Shown here piece after piece: positions 18,694 through 27,199 of a stretch of DNA of 64,000 nucleotides; positions within the stretch are counted from its first letter, which is position 1, and the number at the start of each line of letters is the position of its first letter. Below the pieces are notes generated by a model. That model was not told where the DNA came from and ran no database searches. It saw nothing but the letters and a program-made list of their open reading frames with translations. This stretch comes from MSPOR6 sp964652195 (lineage in GTDB: Bacteria; Poribacteria; WGA-4E; WGA-3G): the NCBI GenBank assembly GCA_964652195.1, contig CAZZBB010000076.1, positions 29,542 through 93,541 on the forward strand, in the 5' to 3' direction. The translations under genes and the position numbers were made by a program.

Positions 18694-20079
18694 ATGCTTA
18701 AACGTAATGAGTATATAGACTTTATAAATGAATTTAAAACTGTATCTCCAACTATCACAGATGAACAAAGGATTGGTCTTCTGCGACGAGGTGTTCAACA
18801 ACATGGTCTATCAATTTCTGAGGCAGAGAACATAATTCTATCATCAGGATTAATTATCGGTGAACAGATAGATTATTTTCAAATATTAGGATTATCCATA
18901 GAAGATATACAGAATCAAAACGAGGACTTAATTACAACAGAAGTTGATACGATACACAGAAAACTATATAACGCCTCCTTAAAAGCAGGAGGTCGTATAC
19001 GATCAGATGGTAGGACTGAGGAACAGTGGCGTATCATACTAAATGAAGCACGGGATACTCTCAAGAATGTTGAAAAACGAAAATCTCATATTGAAATACT
19101 ACAAACCGATGTTCTACCCCCGATTGAAATCCTATCTGAAGATACTCCTATACAAGAAACTGAAACAACACAAGAAACAATTCCAACACAACCGACAGAA
19201 CAGTCAAGTGTGTTGCCATCAGTAGAAGTTCTTCCTGAAGATGAATCTATTCAAAGAACTGATACTCTTGAAGAATCCATTTCATCACAACCCGTAGTAG
19301 AAGATGGTATGGCACTCATTCCTGCCGGAGAATTTCAAATGGGGAGTAACGATATTGAGGCTTACAATGACGAAAAGCCTATACATACTGTATACATAGA
19401 TACATTCTATATTGATCAATATCCTGTCACGAATGTAGAATATAAAGAGTTTATTGATGCCAATCCTGAATGGCATAAACCCAAAAAATGGTATGATAAT
19501 ACTGGAAATATTGATGGTATTCACAAGAAATATCATGACGGTGATTACCTAAAGACTTGGAAAAGAAACAACTTTCCAAAAAATGAAGTTCATCATCCTG
19601 TAACTTGGGTGAGTTGGTATGCTGCAATGGCTTACGCACAATGGAAAGGTAAACGACTACCAACCGAAGCTGAATGGGAAAAAGCTGCACGAGGTGGTTT
19701 GACAGGACAAAAATATCCATGGGGAAATACCATAAGCCTGAATCGTCTAAACTACGATCTATATATCAGTAATACAACCGAAGTAGGTCAATATCCTGAA
19801 AATGGTTATGGTATTTATGATATGGCGGGAAATGTATTTGAATGGTGTATAGATGTATGGAATGAAAACTACTATATTAATTCTCCATACAATAATCCTG
19901 TCGCTGATGGATATTTAGCAGATATTTTAGCTGATTTCACAAGTGTAATGACACCGAGAGTGGTGCGTGGTGGATCTTCTGTAAGTACTCCGAGAAACAC
20001 ACGGGTTTCATATCGACATAGAAATACACCTAAATTGACATGTTTTAGTATTGGATTCCGTTGTGTAAGATCTAAATAA
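18694..20079 (+). CDS. J-like/FGE-like protein, paralogue C
   Basis: 461 aa, same plan: helical segment, J-like domain (loop AGGRIRSDGR, so even the Pro of the basic loop is changed), linker, FGE-like domain from about 205 (MALIPAGEFQMGSN to GFRCVRSK). The linker (about 145-200) is Glu/Thr/Gln-rich and contains an imperfect direct repeat of the unit PIEILSEDTPIQ / SVEVLPEDESIQ. The post-GGS segment is SVSTPRNTRVSYRHR without cysteines. It starts 22 bp after B, so it is co-transcribed. Confidence 0.85.
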   Translation: MLKRNEYIDFINEFKTVSPTITDEQRIGLLRRGVQQHGLSISEAENIILSSGLIIGEQIDYFQILGLSIEDIQNQNEDLITTEVDTIHRKLYNASLKAGGRIRSDGRTEEQWRIILNEARDTLKNVEKRKSHIEILQTDVLPPIEILSEDTPIQETETTQETIPTQPTEQSSVLPSVEVLPEDESIQRTDTLEESISSQPVVEDGMALIPAGEFQMGSNDIEAYNDEKPIHTVYIDTFYIDQYPVTNVEYKEFIDANPEWHKPKKWYDNTGNIDGIHKKYHDGDYLKTWKRNNFPKNEVHHPVTWVSWYAAMAYAQWKGKRLPTEAEWEKAARGGLTGQKYPWGNTISLNRLNYDLYISNTTEVGQYPENGYGIYDMAGNVFEWCIDVWNENYYINSPYNNPVADGYLADILADFTSVMTPRVVRGGSSVSTPRNTRVSYRHRNTPKLTCFSIGFRCVRSK

Positions 20080-20108
20080 CCTACATTTTTTATATAATTA
20101 TTCTATCT

Positions 20109-21281
20109 ATGGCTGAAAATAAAGAATTCATCGCATTTGTAAATAGATTAAAAACACTATCACCAACCATAACCGAAGAGCAGCGTATTGGTCTTCTGCG
20201 GCAAGGTGTGCAAGAATATAGCCTCACTACAGATGAAGCGGATAATATTCTGAAAACATCAGGATTAATTGTTGGAGAACAAGATAGTTATTTTGATGTC
20301 TTAGGAATCTCAATTGAAGAACTAGAAAATCTTAGTGACGCTGATATCCTTGCACATGTTGAATCTTCCCACGCCAAACTTTACCGAGAATCATTGAATG
20401 CAGGGGGTCGTCCAAGAACCGATGGTAGGACAGAAGAAGAGTGGCGGACACTTCTAAATCAAGCTCGAGATACATTAATAGATTCTGATATACGACGATT
20501 ACACTATACAAATTTACAACATGCAGAAACTTCTTTAGATGATGGGATAACACATCAAAGTTCTGAAAATATGGTGTTAATCCCAGAAGGAGAGTTTCAG
20601 AATGAGTATATTGATGCATTCTATATAGACTCATATCCGGTTACGAATCTACAGTACAAGTTATTCCTGGATGCAAACCGTCAGTGGAAGATTCCTAAAC
20701 TAATTGATGTTTTTAGGATGGGGAAATTTAGAGATGGAGACTATTTGAAGACTTGGGTAAGGAACAAATTTCCACCTGGGAAAGAAGATCATCCTGTAAC
20801 TTGGGTGAGTTGGTATGCAGCAATGGCATACGCTCAATGGTTAGGTAAAAGATTACCCACAGAAGCAGAATGGGAAATAGCGGCACGTGGAGGTTTAATA
20901 GAGAAAAAATTTCCATGGGGGAATTCGGTTGATCATTCTTTAGCAAATTATAATAAATACATAGGTGAGACAACTCCTATTGGTAAATATCCTGCTAACA
21001 ATTATGATGTATATGATATGGTTGGGAATGTATCTGAGTGGTGTTTAGATGAATGGGATAGAGACGTAAATCAATCTTCCTTTCGAATAAATCCAGTTGA
21101 AGAAGAGAGTATTGAGGATATAATAGAGAATTATTCCGAATCGAGAAAGAAACGTGTATTAAAAGGTAGTTCATGGTATTCTTCCACTAAAGACCTACAG
21201 ATATCCTACAGATACGGATTAGCACCAAGGAAAACAGTAAGCGTAGTAGGATTTCGCTGTGTGAAACCAATTAATAAGTAA
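20109..21281 (+). CDS. J-like/FGE-like protein, paralogue D, with internal deletion
   Basis: 390 aa. The helical and J-like parts (loop AGGRPRTDGR) are intact and nearly identical in DNA to paralogue E over about 20200-20420. The FGE-like domain starts near 154, but after IPEGEFQ it jumps directly to NEYIDAFYIDSYPVTN. About 19 residues containing the MGSN...DE.P.H strand-loop present in every sibling are missing in frame. The rest is complete to GFRCVKP. SSWYSSTKDLQISYRYG replaces the catalytic-cysteine region. Either a variant fold or a degenerating copy. Confidence 0.82.
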   Translation: MAENKEFIAFVNRLKTLSPTITEEQRIGLLRQGVQEYSLTTDEADNILKTSGLIVGEQDSYFDVLGISIEELENLSDADILAHVESSHAKLYRESLNAGGRPRTDGRTEEEWRTLLNQARDTLIDSDIRRLHYTNLQHAETSLDDGITHQSSENMVLIPEGEFQNEYIDAFYIDSYPVTNLQYKLFLDANRQWKIPKLIDVFRMGKFRDGDYLKTWVRNKFPPGKEDHPVTWVSWYAAMAYAQWLGKRLPTEAEWEIAARGGLIEKKFPWGNSVDHSLANYNKYIGETTPIGKYPANNYDVYDMVGNVSEWCLDEWDRDVNQSSFRINPVEEESIEDIIENYSESRKKRVLKGSSWYSSTKDLQISYRYGLAPRKTVSVVGFRCVKPINK

Positions 21282-21323
21282 ACCGAATATTTCTCTTGTT
21301 AAAGACCTATTTGAGGATCAAGC

Positions 21324-22616
21324 ATGCGTGAATATGAAGAATTTATCTCTGTCATTAATACACTCAAAGTACTATCAACGATCATCACTGAAGCACAACG
21401 TATTGGTCTTTTGCAACAAGGTGTGCAAGAATTTGGTCTCACTACAGATGAAGCGGATAATATTCTGAATACATCAGGATTAGTTGTTGGAGAACAAGAT
21501 AGTTATTTTGATGTCTTAGGAATATCAATTGAAGAACTTGAAAAACTCAGTGAAGCTGATATCCTTGCACATGTTGAATCTGTCCACGACAAACTTTACC
21601 GAACATCTTTGAATGCAGGGGGTCGTCCGCGGTCTGATGGCAGATCAGAAGTAGAGTGGCGAAACCTTTTGAATCAAGCAAAAGATACAATAACAGATCC
21701 CCTAAAAAGAAGTGAATATATTTCCATTCTACAACAGGTAAAAATACAGGATTTCAGTGCTGAACCATCACAGGAATTGGATTCATCCGATGCAAACACA
21801 AATAGACCTCATGCCTTAAGTAATACATTTGTACCAGATGGTATTGATGTGCCTGATGACATGGTATATATACCAGCAGGTGAATTTCAAATGGGGAGTG
21901 AACATGCAGATGCTGAGGAGGATGAACAGCCTATTCACACAGTTTTTGTTAATGCATTTCTTATGGATAAAAATCCTGTGACAAATAGAGAATTTAGAGA
22001 ATTTCTACATACTAATCCTGAGTGGCAGAAACCTGATCATCTTAATTATCATATCATTTCGAATTTTCATGATGGTTCATATTTGAAGGATTGGCAGATG
22101 AATATGTATCCACCTGGAAAACGTGATCATCCAGTGACGCAGGTGAGTTGGTTTGCTGCGATGGCGTATGCCAGATCAGTAGGTAAGCGTCTGCCGACTG
22201 AAGCAGAATGGGAAAGAGCAGCACGCGGCGGCTTGGATGGTAAACACTATTCTTGGAGTAATGTTGAAGATTTCGTTAATGCAGATGAGTATTTAAATGC
22301 TGAAGATACTTTACCAATCGGTCTTACACCTGCCAATAACTATGGACTTTATGATATGTGTGGCAATGTATGGGAATGGTGTCTTGATGCATATAATGAG
22401 GATTTCTATAACGAGGCACCATAGAATAACCCATTTTATGGACCTAATAGCAAAGAATGGGTAGTAGAAAACTTTAGCCGTATAACAATCGAACGTGTAT
22501 TACGCGGTGGTCCTTGGGGTTTTGATGCTTTAGGGGCACGAGTTTCACAACGACTCAGTAGTGCCCCAACCGATACTTTACCAACTTACAGTTTTCGTTG
22601 TATAAAGTATATTTGA
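21324..22616 (+). pseudogene. J-like/FGE-like paralogue E interrupted by an in-frame TAG
   Basis: The frame runs from ATG 21324 to TAG at 22422-22424 (366 aa, ending YNEDFYNEAP). It then continues open in the same frame to TGA at 22614-22616. The continuation reads NNPFYGPNSKEW, then RVLRGGPWGFDALGARVSQR and YSFRCIKYI, which is exactly the missing C-terminus of the family. One nonsense change therefore separates a 430-residue intact protein from two parts. It could be a recent pseudogene, amber readthrough or a sequencing error. The J-like loop is AGGRPRSDGR. Confidence 0.88.
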
Positions 22617-22681
22617 TGGGAATGGTCTTATCAATTGAATTATTTCATAGAATACTGAAAATATAAATCGACTTATTAAAA

Positions 22682-23962
22682 ATGGCAAAACGTGAAGAAT
22701 TCATTCAGCTTATCAACACTTTTAAAGCGGTGTCAGCTACAATAACAAACAATCAAAGACGAGGTTTGTTGCAGCAAGCTGTACAGATCTATGATCTCTC
22801 TATTGAAGAAGGTATAGAGATATTGGATTCATTAGGAATAGTTGTTGGGGATGAGGTAAATTATTTCGAGATATTAGGACTATCCATTGAGGAAATACAA
22901 GGCAAGGATGACCAGACGGTTACTGATATTGTTAAAATAGCACATGATGACTTGTATAAAGTCTCCTTAACTGCTGGAGGACGGGTCAGATCAGATGGAA
23001 GGACTGAAGACCAGTGGCGAATATTACTGAATCAAGCGCGGAATATTCTGGGTGAAAAAGAAAAAAGAAACGAATACATCTCTGCTCTTCTTCAAGAAGA
23101 GTCTAAAGAATTTTCAACTCCGAATACACCTACGATTCCGAGTACCGAACCAAATTCTATTGAAATTGTATCTGAACCGACCTCTCACATAATAACAGAT
23201 CCTGACGATATAGAAATACCATCTGAAATGGTATTGATCCCTTCAGGAGTATTTATTATAGGATCTCAAAGTAAAGACATAAACGGTAGTGATTTACCAC
23301 TACATAATGTGTACTTACACTCATTCCTGATTGATAAATATCCTGTAACTAATTCTGAATTCCGTGTTTTTCTCACTGAGAACGAACAATGGCAGAAGAA
23401 ATACATATCCGAAAAATATCACAATGGTAAATACCTTAGATCTTGGAACGGGAATAACTATCCAAAAAATAAAGACAATGATCCGGTTGTCGATATAAGT
23501 TGGTATGCTGCAATGGCTTATGCTCAATGGATAGAGAAACGACTTCCTACAGATATTGAATGGGAAAAAGCTGCACGTGGAGGGTTAACTGAAAAAACGT
23601 ATCCCTGGGGCGATGATATTACTAACGACCTGGCGAATTACGGAATGTTTGTCGGGAATACAACCCCTGTTGGAAACTACCCTCCAAATGAGTATGGTGC
23701 GTTTGATATGGTTGGCAATGTATGGGAATGGTGTCTTAATCATTATGAACATATTGAAGCATTTAGTAAACCAAGTATATCTGTTGAACAGATGAGTAAT
23801 ATCTTAGATTCCTATTTAGATGTCGAAAGCAATCGTGTGTTACGTGGAGGTTCATGGGCAAGTAGTGAACGAGCTCTTTCGGTTGCATATAGAGGTAGTG
23901 CTGCTCCTAGTTGTACATATTACAGTTACGGATTTCGATGTGTTAAGGATATTCATAGATAA
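22682..23962 (+). CDS. J-like/FGE-like protein, paralogue F
   Basis: 426 aa. Helical segment 1-60, J-like domain with loop AGGRVRSDGR, linker rich in Ser/Thr/Pro, FGE-like domain from about 183. This copy departs from its siblings in landmark motifs: VFIIGSQSKD instead of EFQMGSN, and KRLPTDIEWEKAARGG instead of PTEAEWEKAARGG. GNVWEWCLNHYE and RVLRGGSWASSERALSVAYRG are retained and there are no FGE catalytic cysteines. ATG start, 65 bp after the end of E. Confidence 0.85.
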   Translation: MAKREEFIQLINTFKAVSATITNNQRRGLLQQAVQIYDLSIEEGIEILDSLGIVVGDEVNYFEILGLSIEEIQGKDDQTVTDIVKIAHDDLYKVSLTAGGRVRSDGRTEDQWRILLNQARNILGEKEKRNEYISALLQEESKEFSTPNTPTIPSTEPNSIEIVSEPTSHIITDPDDIEIPSEMVLIPSGVFIIGSQSKDINGSDLPLHNVYLHSFLIDKYPVTNSEFRVFLTENEQWQKKYISEKYHNGKYLRSWNGNNYPKNKDNDPVVDISWYAAMAYAQWIEKRLPTDIEWEKAARGGLTEKTYPWGDDITNDLANYGMFVGNTTPVGNYPPNEYGAFDMVGNVWEWCLNHYEHIEAFSKPSISVEQMSNILDSYLDVESNRVLRGGSWASSERALSVAYRGSAAPSCTYYSYGFRCVKDIHR

Positions 23963-24022
23963 AATATCTTCAACTCTAATGTATATCTAATTTTTAGAGT
24001 TCATCTCATTGGTACTGTATTA

Positions 24023-25399
24023 ATGGCAAAACGTGAAGAATTTATAGATGCAATCAATTTGTTTAGGTCTGCCTCACAATCCATATCGGTAGAACAACGG
24101 ATAGGACTTTTACAACAAGCTGTACAAGAGTATGGACTATCAATAAAAGAAGCTGATGAGATAATCAAAGAAACAGGGCTAATAGTCGGCGGGACTATTA
24201 ATTACTTTAGGGTCTTAGGTTTGTCCAATCATGAATTTGAAAATCTAAATGAAACCACTATTACATCAATTATAGATGAAGCACATAGAAAACATTATAC
24301 AGAATCATTAAGAGCTGGGGGACTTCCTCGTCCTGACGGGAGAACCCAAGAACAGTGGCGAATCATCCTAAATCATGCACGATATACTTTAATAGATCCT
24401 CATAAACGCGAAGAATATCTATCACAATTATTGAGAGAAGAAGATTCATCTGATAGTTTCATTAATGATGTTTCCAACAATAATACCACTGATACAGAAA
24501 ACTATAATCCGAATCTTGCCCAGTCAATCTCAACTGATAATAAAGAACATTTAGCGCATGCACCTTCGATTGTAGAAAATAAACAAGTATTTATTCATCC
24601 TGATGTACCTGCAAATATGGCATATATCCCTGCTGGTGACTTCAGGATGGGGAGTAATGATGAAAAAGTTGGAAACATAGAAAAACCTGCCCATGTTGTG
24701 TATGTTGACGAGTTTATTATAGACAAGTATTTAGTTACCAATGCAGAATATAAAGAGTTTGTAGATGCTAACCCTCAATGGGCAAAGCCAACAAAATGGT
24801 ATCACTTTGAGAAACAGAAGAAATCCTATATACATGAAAAATACCATGATGGAGATTATCTTAAGCATTGGAATGAGAATACATACCCTGATAGTAAAGC
24901 AGAACATCCAGTGACATGGGTGAGTTGGTATGCAGCAATGGCGTATGCTGAATGGGTGGGTAAACGTCTCCCAACAGAAGCAGAATGGGAAAAAGCTGCG
25001 CGCGGTGGAATAACTGGACAGAATTATCCTTGGGGAGAATCAATTGATTATACTAAGGCTAATTATAATAGCTATATTGGTGAAACAACTTCTGTAGGTG
25101 AGTATCCAGCAAACGGATATGGAATTCATGATATGATAGGAAATGTTTGGGAATGGTGTCTTGACGAGTATCAGGAAAATTACTATGCAAGTTCAGAACG
25201 CAAGAACCCAATTTGTGGTGTAAATACGGTTGAATCAATAGAATATAGTGATATGGATAATAGACATGCACGGGTAATGCGAGGAGGTTCTTGGCTTGAT
25301 TCCTCTCAATTCGTCCGTTCTGCATCCCGTTACAGGAACACCCCTATACGTACTCTCGCAAGAATTGGGTTTCGTTGTGTAAAAATCGTTCCTTCATAA
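24023..25399 (+). CDS. J-like/FGE-like protein, paralogue G
   Basis: 458 aa. Helical segment, J-like domain (loop AGGLPRPDGR, next helix TQEQWRIILNHARYTL), an Asn/Asp-rich linker of about 55 residues, and an FGE-like domain from about 199 with MGSNDEKVGN, KRLPTEAEWEKAARGG, GNVWEWCLDEYQ and RVMRGGSWLDSSQFVRSASRYR. G, H and I share the GLPR...DGRTQEQWR variant of the loop, whereas A, B, D and E have GRPR and C and F have GRIR and GRVR. They therefore look like a separate sub-branch produced by tandem duplication. Confidence 0.85.
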   Translation: MAKREEFIDAINLFRSASQSISVEQRIGLLQQAVQEYGLSIKEADEIIKETGLIVGGTINYFRVLGLSNHEFENLNETTITSIIDEAHRKHYTESLRAGGLPRPDGRTQEQWRIILNHARYTLIDPHKREEYLSQLLREEDSSDSFINDVSNNNTTDTENYNPNLAQSISTDNKEHLAHAPSIVENKQVFIHPDVPANMAYIPAGDFRMGSNDEKVGNIEKPAHVVYVDEFIIDKYLVTNAEYKEFVDANPQWAKPTKWYHFEKQKKSYIHEKYHDGDYLKHWNENTYPDSKAEHPVTWVSWYAAMAYAEWVGKRLPTEAEWEKAARGGITGQNYPWGESIDYTKANYNSYIGETTSVGEYPANGYGIHDMIGNVWEWCLDEYQENYYASSERKNPICGVNTVESIEYSDMDNRHARVMRGGSWLDSSQFVRSASRYRNTPIRTLARIGFRCVKIVPS

Positions 25400-25455
25400 T
25401 CGAAGCATTATGATTTTTTCTACGACAATCTACACTAATAAAATGGTGGTTTGTT

Positions 25456-26841
25456 TTGGCTAATCGTAACGAATTTATCTCAATTGTCAACACACTTATA
25501 TCCCTATCAAAATCAATTACAGATGACCAGTATAAAAGTCTTCTACAACAAGCTGTTCAGGAATATGACCTAACTCTTGATGATGCATCGGAGATATTGA
25601 CGACATATGGATTGGTTGTTGGTGAAAGTGTTAACTATTTTGAGGTATTAGGTCTATCCATTGATGAACTTACCCATCAAGATGAAACTGAGATTGCTTC
25701 ACATATTGAGATTGCACATAAGAGACATTATACAGAGTCTTTACAGGCAGGTGGACTTCCGCGATCAGATGGTAGAACACAAGAACAGTGGCGGACATTG
25801 CTAAATGATGCATTTTATACGCTAATAGATTCCCAGAAACGAACTGAATATATAGACTCCTTAACGAAGAATAGATCCCAAGATGAAGGACAAGAAAATA
25901 TAGGAGATGACCCAAAATCAGAAGAGCAAGTAATTACTACTCAGAAATCAACATCTATAAGTTTCTCTGTTCCAGAAAACATGAATCATATCACCTCTGG
26001 AGAATTTCAGATGGGTAATCAAAACGAAAATGCAAATGATCGTGAAATTCCTGTACATTCTGTCTTTGTCGATGAGTTTTATATGGATAAATATCCTGTG
26101 ACAAATGCACAGTATAAGAGATTTGTTGATGCTAATCCGGTATGGAGTAAACCAGCAAGCAGTTTGGTTTGGCATAGAAAAAACAAACGAATTATTACAG
26201 GTAGGATGACCCGACAAGATTACTTAAAGAATTGGAATGGAAACACTTTTCCACAAGAAATGGAAGACCATCCAGTTACTTATATTAATTGGTATGCTGC
26301 AATGGCGTATGCAAAATGGATCGGTAAACGTTTACCAACAGAAGCTGAATGGGAAAAAGCTGCACGTGGGGGGATAATAGGTCAGAATTATCCATGGGGA
26401 AACACTTTGGATGCCGACAGAGCAAATTGTAATAATACTATTGGTGAAACCACCTCTGTTGGAAAATTTCCTCCGAATAACTACGGTTTGTATGATATGG
26501 TTGGAAATGTCTGGGAATGGTGTCTGGATGAATATCAGACTGACTACTATTCTCATTCACCGAATGAAAATCCAATTGCGGGATATGACACTAAAGAGAA
26601 ATTGTATGCTTTATGTTCTTATTATGGGAATATTGATACTGAACGTGTGTTACGAGGGGGCACTCTATTTTATTCATCTGAACCCATTAATATCCACGTT
26701 AGATGGGGAGGTGATCCATCACTTACAAATTACTATTCTTCAGATTCATCAAAGATAGTTGCACGATATTCTTCAGGACTCATGGTAAACATTGGGTTCA
26801 GATGTGTTTGGGATGTGAATATGCAGAAACAATCTAAATAG
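25456..26841 (+). CDS. J-like/FGE-like protein, paralogue H
   Basis: 461 aa from a TTG start at 25456, chosen because the translation MANRNEFISIVNTL aligns with all siblings and no ATG is near. J-like loop AGGLPRSDGR. FGE-like domain from about 176. An extended C-terminal insertion (about 405-450, TLFYSSEPINIHVRWGGDPSLTN onward) follows RVLRGG and is shared only with paralogue I. The sequence before GFRCVW is longer by about 20 residues than in the other siblings. No catalytic cysteines after GGT. Confidence 0.84.
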   Translation: MANRNEFISIVNTLISLSKSITDDQYKSLLQQAVQEYDLTLDDASEILTTYGLVVGESVNYFEVLGLSIDELTHQDETEIASHIEIAHKRHYTESLQAGGLPRSDGRTQEQWRTLLNDAFYTLIDSQKRTEYIDSLTKNRSQDEGQENIGDDPKSEEQVITTQKSTSISFSVPENMNHITSGEFQMGNQNENANDREIPVHSVFVDEFYMDKYPVTNAQYKRFVDANPVWSKPASSLVWHRKNKRIITGRMTRQDYLKNWNGNTFPQEMEDHPVTYINWYAAMAYAKWIGKRLPTEAEWEKAARGGIIGQNYPWGNTLDADRANCNNTIGETTSVGKFPPNNYGLYDMVGNVWEWCLDEYQTDYYSHSPNENPIAGYDTKEKLYALCSYYGNIDTERVLRGGTLFYSSEPINIHVRWGGDPSLTNYYSSDSSKIVARYSSGLMVNIGFRCVWDVNMQKQSK

Positions 26842-26965
26842 GAGGTTTCTACTTTGATAGTAATTGGTAATGTGAGTTCATGATAAGAAATACTATACCA
26901 TTTTAAATTGATAGATTTAAATTAGGACTTTCTTGTTACGAGGATTATCATATACATATTATGAG

Positions 26966-27100
26966 TCCCGGGGAATGCAATAAGGCATTCATACCCGACG
27001 AATGCCCGGTGAATGACCTAATGTCATTCATACCTGGTGAATGCTATATAGCATTCATACCGTTGATTCCTTGATTCCTTGATTTGGTAGGGACGAAATG
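26966..27100. repeat. Composite repeat element, copy 1
   Basis: Three palindromic units of the form GAATG(N)xCATTCATAC follow one another: GAATGCAATAAGGCATTC (26973-26990), GAATGACCTAATGTCATTC (27011-27029) and GAATGCTATATAGCATTC (27039-27056). They are linked by CCGG-like joints. Then come CCG and three TTGATTCC-type octamers (27063-27086), and GGGACGAAATG. The same composite in the same order is at 41938-42120. Confidence 0.85.
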
Positions 27101-27199
27101 TTTATAGAAAACACCAAAATTCGTGAAAACAACAAAAACATTTAGTTAACTGGCACAAGTCGTTATAGTCATCTATATAATTAATAACTGGTGGTACGC

